Part shown: positions 56,883 through 64,000 of the stretch, one piece after another
Position numbering within the stretch: the first letter of the stretch is position 1
Layout: each line of letters opens with the position of its first letter
Source of the DNA: Plazaster borealis
Lineage: Eukaryota > Echinodermata > Asteroidea > Forcipulatida > Labidiasteridae
Direction of reading: 5' to 3'
Assembly (NCBI GenBank): GCA_021014325.1
Contig: CM037459.1
Span: 13,673,501-13,737,500 of the forward strand
Length of the DNA stretch: 64,000 nucleotides
Made by a program: the position numbers and the translations under genes
The notes under the pieces: generated by a model
Database searches by the model: none
What the model saw: the letters and a program-made list of their open reading frames with translations, nothing else
What the model was told of the DNA's origin: nothing

Positions 56883-57660
56883 CAGTAGGTCAAAACATCT
56901 AATAAGACATCTGAGATACAATGAACAGATGGCTGGAATCGTTCCACTTATGCTGAGGGTTGGATCATGTGTGGACAGTGTGGTATGATTTCACCACAAT
57001 GCTAAGTGTTTGTGCACAGTCATATGGGCAGATGGGTTTCTTCCAGCCCCAAAACACACTACACAACTCTCGAGAACTGACCAACCCCACCCCTCCCCAC
57101 TATGATATGTGAGATGGTCAAATCTAGGGTATAAAGACTTTGACACCACCAGGGCATCGCACTTTTGGAGAATCAGTAACATAAATAACATTTTGAAAGT
57201 AAAAGTGAAGGTTATTCTCAGGCATTGATTGTTATTTTCAAAGGTATTTGGTGACTTTCCACCTAAGAAAAGTTCACTTCCTATACACAAGCAAACATTC
57301 CTAATTGATCTGACTTTTGTGTAAAACCTCAAAGATTAATTTGGTAAAAAAATCAAAACAACTTCAACAATTATTTGAAAGGTAATTCATCCTCTACCAA
57401 ATAAACGCATGGACATAATGACAGGGAAAGTTTCTAAGGATTTATAGGTACAGTAGATAATCTTTGACTTTCCCTGTCCTGTGACTCCATGTTTAATTGT
57501 GAACAACTGATGAAGGTTAACATCATTATATGATGCTTCCATTTATTCCATTAATTGTCAAATAATGAAGATTAATCATACAATGTCGCATAAAAGTGAT
57601 GACATGAATAATTTTGGTAATAAGCAATGATAAAATAATTGGTTATGTTTAATCCATCAG
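56883..57660. other. Upstream sequence or intron of the fibrinogen/discoidin gene
   Basis: No exon was identified. The first exon seen on the right starts in phase 1, so an upstream exon with the start codon and signal peptide must lie here unrecognised or left of the Helitron-like copy B. Confidence 0.4.
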
Positions 57661-58606
57661 ATGAACTGACAGACTGTCAGGCTGTGTTGGATAGTGGTTA
57701 CAGAGAGGGTGGTATCTACACTATATATCCCTTCCAGAATGATGAAGGAATAAAGGTGTTGTGTGATATGACGATGCAAAAAGGCTGGATTGTAAGTACA
57801 TGAAATTACACTTCAATGAATTTATGAGGATTCTATCATGAAGCCTACACAACTGAAGACCCTCTCCTTTACCCTAAGCTTTGTACACGCTTGAAAATGT
57901 TCATAATTTTCCCACAGATATCCCCCTTTTTAGTCTGCCTCTTTCACTAATTAATTACTTTTGTCGCCCTCTTCCCACCTTGGATTTTGTCTTTTGTGTT
58001 CTCAACCTTTTGTAGTCAAACCAGCCTCTACACCCCCCCCCCCCCTGTCACATGTTTTGCACTTACACCATAAGTCCTTTTGGTTAGTGAGCAGCTTGCA
58101 ACAGTTAATTATATTTTCTCAACTGTTTTTATCTTGTAAGAGTTTTGATTATTTAAAACAAAAGTTGAAAATAAACCTGAACCTAATGTTTAATTTTGGT
58201 CTTCAATATATATATTTAGTTTGCGGTAACACAATGTGTATATCTTTTTGCTAGGTCGATGTTGTTCGTTGAGAAATTGTCTTGCTTGTTTTGGTCTTCG
58301 CAACATACTATTTAATTATACGATCTTACTGTATTTATTTCTAGGTGGTTCAGCGGCGCTATGATGGATCAGTCAATTTCAACCGCAGCTGGGCAGATTA
58401 CAAGGATGGCTTTGGGTCATTGGATGGTGAGTTCTGGCTTGGCAATGAGATTCTACACAAGCTGACTGATACTGAAGGGAACTGGACAATCCGTTTGGAC
58501 CTCACCAATGAACATAACAGCACTGGTTATTTGATTGAGACACCCTTTCTTATCAGACCTGATGACTACACCCTGTCCATGGAGCACTTGAGCATACAAC
58601 CAACTG
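57661..58606 (+). CDS. Fibrinogen-related domain, N-terminal half (two exons)
   Basis: Exon 57661-57791 codes ELTDCQAVLDSGYREGGIYT and VLCDMTMQKGWI. Exon 58345-58606 continues in phase 0 with VVQRRYDGSVNFNRSWADYK, GFGSLDGEFWLGNE and ILHKLT. These are the classical first half of a fibrinogen C-terminal-like domain. The DxDND calcium loop and the WWYN..C end are not coded anywhere before the first discoidin exon. The second exon ends in phase 1, matching the discoidin exon that follows. A 16-bp duplication gives a second donor site at 58622/58623. Confidence 0.85.
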
Positions 58607-61600
58607 GTATGTCTACCAACTGGTATGTCTGTTCCTTTCATAAGCCACGTCATCATAGTAACAATATTACAGCCATGTTAAGATTGATTATACTTGGTTG
58701 CCATGATCAACTGTGTTAATGTTTCCATGTTCTATACATGTCAATTGTAGAGTGTTGGAATTCTACAAAGCCATCTGATATCCAAAGGAAACTGGATTTT
58801 ACTGGGTTTGTGATGTGTCAATAAATCAACAATTAACTGACCTAAGCCATCTGAATAACGATTGAGATTTCATTTATTTACATTCCTTTGAACGCCGATG
58901 AAAAGAAAACAAGTATACAAATCAAGTTTTTCTTTCAAATTGTCCTGATGCAAAGCTAGACTTAAACAATGTTTATAGAGCAATATTCACCATTTCTTCA
59001 CAGAATACATAACATTAATATAATGGTCAATGAATGTTCATCAATCTTAAAGAACTGAGGGGGTCCAAATCGTTCATTGTGATATGCTCATTTGAGTCCT
59101 CATATGAGTGGAAACAAATTACATGTCTCTAACCTCGGGTTAAAATGGTGTAAACTGCCATTGTATTCGATACCCTTCCACTGCACAATTTGTCAACTTA
59201 AAAAATCATTCAATACATCACTTTGGTCTACATGGTTCTGTACATTTTTGTACAGGGAATTGTTTGTTCATTCCTAATTTTTTTCAGAGCAAAATTTGAA
59301 ACACGACATCATTGGATTTCAACAATAAATTGGTCTTTTCATTCCAAGGAGGAATATTTCGTCAGTCAAAAGGTCAAATTCGAGGCCTTTTTGATTGAAT
59401 ATCATCGAAAGTCAGGAATGAACCAAACATTCCCCGTACATAAATGTTAAATGTCTTTAAAATGTTACACTAGTTACATGTCGCATGACTAAAATGAATG
59501 AAACCAAATAAATGCAGTGTATTGTTACCTTAACAGTGCATATTTTTTTCTTATTTCATGTGAATTTCCTCCAGACACAGGGGAAATAATGTAACTTGAT
59601 TCGTTATGTCATGAACATTTTCTTCACATACATTATAAACCTAGCTTTAATGAAAAGATAGTTCCGAAAAACATGTCAAAGAAAATAACCATACTATGAA
59701 TTTCCTCCAGACACAAGGGGGAAATACCGTAACATGATTGTTTGTGTCATGACATTTTCCTTCAACCCAGTACAAATAGTACACCATTAGGAAAAACTTT
59801 GAAAACAATCATACTATTATGAATTATTTATAGGGAATATGAAAAAGTGGGTAATTATTCAATATCTCTTCAGTTGATGAAGGCTGTGGCCATTATCTCG
59901 GAATGGAAGATGGTACCATCCCTGATGACAGAATCACAGCATCCTCTACAGATGAAGGTTACTGCCAATCTTCCCCTAAAGGACGGCCAAGTGTGGGTGG
60001 TGGCTGGTGTCCCTTAGAGAGTGACAGGGATACAGCATGGTACCAGGTTGATTTACAACATCCAACATTGATTCAAGGTTTAAGAACACAGGGCAACAAC
60101 TACAAACTTAGATGGGTGACAGAGTTCCTGGTGTCATACAGTGACAATGAAAAAGACTGGCGATACATAGGAGGGACATCCAAAAACAATGCACAGGTAT
60201 GACATCATACATAAATGACAGAAAATCATCACGTAGATAAATGAATTTAAATATCAACTTAAGTAGCAATGGTTTCTTCAATGTTTCACTGGAATGGCAC
60301 GGGTACCAATCATTCCAAATCAACAAGCATGATATCAATATTGTATTGTTTGTCCATGTTGCCTTGATTACACAAAGGTAAAGGTTATACAATTAAAACA
60401 AATATCAAGTTATAAACCACAAAGGAAACTGACTGGTTGAATTTGAAACAAAATAAATTGCTACATAGTTAGCTACTACAGCTTTTGTACATACAATAAA
60501 CCTTTATAATTTGATTCCTCCACATTATAAGTAGCAGAACTTTTTACGACCCCTAGTTGTCAAAGAGCATCAAATTTATTTTCGTTCACAGAGATTCACT
60601 GGAAATAGTGACAAGTACAGCAGAGTAATCAACATGTTCAACGAGGGAATCAGAGCACGCTACATCCGTATCATACCAACTGGGTATCAAGGCAGTAGTC
60701 CATCAGTACGTGTTGAACTCCTTGGATGTAATGGTAAGGTCATCTTATAAACTACCCTTAAGTGTTTACTTCACAACTAAAATGTTAAATATAAACACAC
60801 GTGTATAATTTTGTTTGATATAATTAATGCATATTGAATACATAGATACCCATCTTACTTTACAAGTACAAAGAAATATAATTGTTTTAGTTTTTAAAAT
60901 GTTTATATCATTTTAAGTAGAGCCTTTATTTTTTCTTTATCTGGATTTTAAACGAGAGATCTTTTACCTTGTTGCAGATTATATTTATTTTGATCCAGCA
61001 GAAACATGTTACTAGACAACTTTAACATAAGATTTAAATAATTTCGGACTACAGTGTGATGTCAAGGATTACGTTATCAAGTTTGCATACTGTAACCAAT
61101 ACACAAAAGACATGTTCCCAAAGCCACACAGGGAAAATCATTATGATCATCATTATAATGCTGCATTAATAAAATACTTACTTTAGTAATGCTAATATTG
61201 AGTTTCCATTAATCTTCATAAGAGCGCCTGCTTTGTTTGCATCGTCTTGGCATGGGAGATGGTAGCATTCCTGACTACAGCATCACAGCATCAAGTACAA
61301 ATTGGAAGGTAGATCGTAACTGTCAACCAAGCAATGCTCGACTCACTCAATCAGCAAACAGTAGTAATACTATTGGCTGGTGCCCTGAACCTAATGACAA
61401 AAAACCATGGTTACAAATTGATTTAGAAATTAAAGTCATAGTAGAGGGAATTATGATGCTGCAGGGATCTGATCTGGAAACCAGTGTAGAGATGAGTTAT
61501 GAGTACCAGCTGGAGTACAGTGAGGACCAGAGCATTTGGCATAGTATGAATTCAACACGGGTAAGAACTTTGATGTCTAACCTAAACTGATATGTGTCCA

Positions 61601-63558
61601 TTGCTGCACATAGAGTGTCCATCTGAAAATCAAACTGTATTTGAGTTTGTGCTAAAACTGTTCAAATACTCGTTTGAACATCAAACTTTGTAAGAGTTTG
61701 CGCTAAAACAGTTCAAATACTGGTTTGAATATCAGTAAAGAACTAGTTTCATGAATCAATTTAGTCCCAATCTAAAAACTGAAAAGCAACAACATTCAAT
61801 TGGAATTGCATAATCATCTACACCCTTTGAGTATCCTACCAGATCACTGTGCCAGCCACAATGCAGCTGCCACAGTGGCTAAAGCTATACAAACTTTTTG
61901 TAATGTCATTTTATCATATCAGACTTGTGTTCTCGGAATCCATTCACATGTGTTGTGATTTATCAATTAAATAAGAGGTGGAGCTAGATTGGTGAGTCTA
62001 CTATGTCTAAAGTTAAATGTTGGATACAATTACAATAGTCTTCGTTGCTGATGGAATCACACTGTCACAGATCAGTTGTACATGTTTAAACAAATTAATT
62101 TAATTTTGCATTGTATCACAATAGATAATCAGAAGGAGCACCACATCAAGTTCTGAAGCTACCAGCATGTTCCGTCCACCAATCACAGCTCGTTATATCC
62201 GCATCATACTGAACCAGACTGATTGCTCTTTAAGGATACGTGTTGAACTCTTGGGATGTAAAGGTAAGTTTCAACAATAAATGATTTACTTGAATTATCA
62301 TTCAGAATAGAAGCAATTGACTTATCAAGAAATGCTTCCAAAGAACCCCAATTACACACAAGAAAATCAGAATTCAGAATAGGGGTGCATTTTTCATTTT
62401 GTACAGTGCTTTTTAAATTTAAAAGTTTGTAACTCTTTTCAGTTTAAGTGGATTAAATATTGTTAAGACCATACACAATTCATTTTGATTGGAAAACCAA
62501 GTACCTCAGAAGATTGCTATTCATGATTTGATTGTAGAGAGCCTTGAAATAAAAATGTCGAGAAGTCAAATATTATGCAGTTGATCAAATACAAAATCAA
62601 GGTTTCTATTACTCATAAAACTGCAAACGGTTGGAGCTGTCATCAGCCGGCGAGTTGTGTTGTTTTGAGGAATAGTCAAATGTACTTCCATTTGTTAACA
62701 TTTTTTTTACAAAATGTTATCAAAACCATGGCTAATATACATATCTTTTTTTTATACAGTCCATTGGGTCTGTGGTCAGCACCTAGGAATGGAAGATCAT
62801 AGCATTTCTGACGGCCTCAAGTGTAAACAAGGACCAACCAGATACTCCCAGTAAATGTCAGTCTAGTAATGGACGTTTGAATCATGTCATTGGTGGATGG
62901 TGTCCATCAGAGAATGACAAAGAATCTCCATGCTTCAGATTGACTTACTTATTGTGACTTCTGTTGAAGGGGTCATAATCCAAGGGATATATAACAATAC
63001 TTTGAACTGGCGTGTCACATCATTCCAAGTAGAATACAGCCTTAACGACAACACCTGGTACAATGTACGTGGCCATGGAGCATCTACAGGACACCCTCAG
63101 GTAAGTGGTTTCTTCATTTCAATAATACAAGCAAACTGTTTCTAACTTGCAATTGTGAATCTTGATCATGAATTATTCTTCAAAATCTTTGCAAACAGAG
63201 AGCACTGGTTAATCTCTGAACCTCAATGCAAAAATTGCGTTACACAATCTTGTTTGAATTAGAAATTCTCTTGAACCAAATATCGCTGTGTAGATTTCAA
63301 GAGTCAACATGAAAGTGTTAACAAAAAAAGTTGCTTTAACTCTATGAACTAGTCTTTGAAAATATGTTTTACTGTTTGATAAGTCTTACTCAAAACATGC
63401 ATGTTTTTTTTTTTTAAAGACACTCCGTGGTAACACTGACCAATCAACAACCGTTACTAACAAATTTGGGCAGCCAATCAGAGCACGCTTCATCCGTATC
63501 AGACCAGTCACTTACACGGGATATCCAGCTATGCGCATTGAACTCATTGGATACAGAA
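57661..63558 (+). CDS. Fibrinogen-related and F5/8 type C (discoidin) domain protein, partial gene
   Basis: Eight exons with GT-AG borders were found: 57661-57791, 58345-58606 (start of a fibrinogen-related domain), 59874-60196 and 60592-60733 (discoidin domain 1), 61223-61560 and 62125-62263 (domain 2), 62760-63100 and 63420-63558 (domain 3). The fibrinogen part ends after about 130 residues, without the calcium site and the C-terminal half. Each discoidin domain is coded by two exons, entered in phase 1, split in phase 0 and left in phase 1, so whole domains can be duplicated or skipped without breaking the frame. Such proteins are normally secreted or cell-surface carbohydrate- or lipid-binding lectins. 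Start and end lie outside the recognised exons. The third domain is damaged. Confidence 0.82.
59874..60733 (+). CDS. F5/8 type C domain 1 (two exons)
   Basis: Exon a (59874-60196) codes GCGHYLGMEDGTIPDDRITA, GGWCPLESDRDTAWYQVDL and FLVSYSDNEKDWRYIGG. Exon b (60592-60733) codes RFTGNSDKYSRVINMFNEGI, ARYIRIIPTGYQG and VRVELLGC. The opening Cys and the closing Cys of LLGC form the domain disulphide. All signature blocks (LGMEDG.I, W.Q.DL, RYIRI.P, RVELLGC) are intact and the join is in frame. Confidence 0.9.
61223..62263 (+). CDS. F5/8 type C domain 2 (two exons)
   Basis: Exon a (61223-61560) codes LCLHRLGMGDGSIPDYSITA, GWCPEPNDKKPWLQIDLEI and YEYQLEYSEDQSIWHSM. Exon b (62125-62263) codes SEATSMFRPPITARYIRIIL and IRVELLGCK. 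The usual first Cys region is LLCLHRLGMG, slightly altered from GCGHYLGM. Frame and splice phases match domain 1. Confidence 0.88.
62760..63558 (+). pseudogene. F5/8 type C domain 3, exon a disrupted
   Basis: Exon a (62760-63100) starts VCGQHLGMEDHSISDG, then loses the HITAS part through a small deletion near 62813 and runs into TAA at about 62853 in the original frame. The rest (KCQSSNGRLNHVIGGWCPSE, then LQIDLLIVTSVEGVI) lies in shifted frames, with a second one-base loss near 62932 that restores the first frame. The exon length without its first two bases is 339, divisible by three. Exon b (63420-63558) is intact with IRARFIRIRPV and MRIELIGYR, though the closing Cys is replaced by Tyr. 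Sequence errors cannot be excluded. Confidence 0.75.
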
Positions 63559-64000
63559 GTAGGTTTATCAATGTATTAAACATGATGAAATCCAATTCTA
63601 ACCCATGTTTTTGTTTTTGTTCATTGTTGGTGGTTTGATCTCACTAAATTCATTAAAAGAAGGACTGTCGTCATGATCATAGCAGGCCTGTGATTACACA
63701 TGGAATTATAAACTCTGAACCAATTACTGCATATGCGCTTGTTGACCAGAACATCATAATAATGGTAATAACATCACTCTTTGTGATGTGAGGCGCGCAT
63801 GCTGTAACTGGGTTAGAGTTCATAATTTCATGTAAAACCACATGCCTGGGAGACAGTCATTATGATCATCAGTACAGTCCCATTTAAACATTCATGTCAT
63901 CACTCAAAAAGTGGGAATTACAAATCCTTTGAGAATGATACATGTGCAAGAGTTTCTAAATACAGTGTTTGATTGTATCATAACTCGATGCTGTAAGAAC
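63559..64000. other. Intron or downstream sequence, no exon seen
   Basis: Starts with GTAGGT, a donor in phase 1, so the gene continues beyond the window. Nothing else recognised. Confidence 0.5.

Overview
This is a metazoan nuclear DNA window, AT-rich, with GT-AG introns and almost no unique coding sequence until its right end. The repeat content points to a deuterostome, most likely an echinoderm: a Ty3/gypsy element with the pol order of the deuterostome Gmr1 group, a DIRS-like element, tRNA-derived SINEs, CR1/L2-like LINEs, many foldback MITEs, and a secreted-type fibrinogen/discoidin gene. The species assignment is inference; no rRNA or tRNA gene was seen.

Left part (1-15.6 kb): a multicopy repeat is split by a DIRS-like retrotransposon on the minus strand with 47-bp terminal inverted repeats. 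A related unoccupied copy of the same site lies at about 8.1 kb. Next comes a 5' LTR and the gag, protease, integrase and reverse transcriptase of a Gmr1-like gypsy element. It is cut off inside RNase H, where a tRNA-like SINE adjoins.

Middle-left (15.6-26.3 kb): a Helitron-like, non-autonomous element with a 3' hairpin and CTAG end carries further insertions. These include a 1.8-kb element with long inverted repeats and a 5.5-kb element with an exact TTAA duplication. The latter holds remains of a P2X7-type zinc-domain gene and, on the other strand, a THAP-like gene. A sister copy of the Helitron-like element lies in the opposite orientation at 51.4-56.9 kb, where it is interrupted by a CR1/L2-like LINE.

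Centre (27.9-38.3 kb): this is the most interesting part. A multi-exon gene that starts with a SAM domain has a zinc-finger plus CACTA/CMC-type transposase reading frame inside its second intron, on the same strand. Clusters of a GTGGTC/GTGGTT motif lie outside both ends of the gene. The layout parallels maize En/Spm, where the transposase frames lie in an intron of the tnpA gene whose product binds subterminal repeats. I read it as one roughly 10-kb animal CACTA-like transposon, now damaged by frameshifts.

Right part: 38.3-41 kb holds a LINE 3' fragment and simple repeats. Around 41-44.1 kb is a nested palindromic structure made of GACGG minisatellites and 0.24-kb tandem repeats. Around 44.1-47.2 kb there are about 1-kb tandem repeats with a perfect-TIR MITE, and 47.2-51.4 kb holds diverged Helitron-like sequence and another TIR element. 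From 57.66 kb to the right edge is a host-type gene on the plus strand with a shortened fibrinogen-related domain followed by three F5/8 type C (discoidin) domains, each built from two exons with a repeated 1-0-1 intron phase pattern. The third discoidin domain is disrupted.
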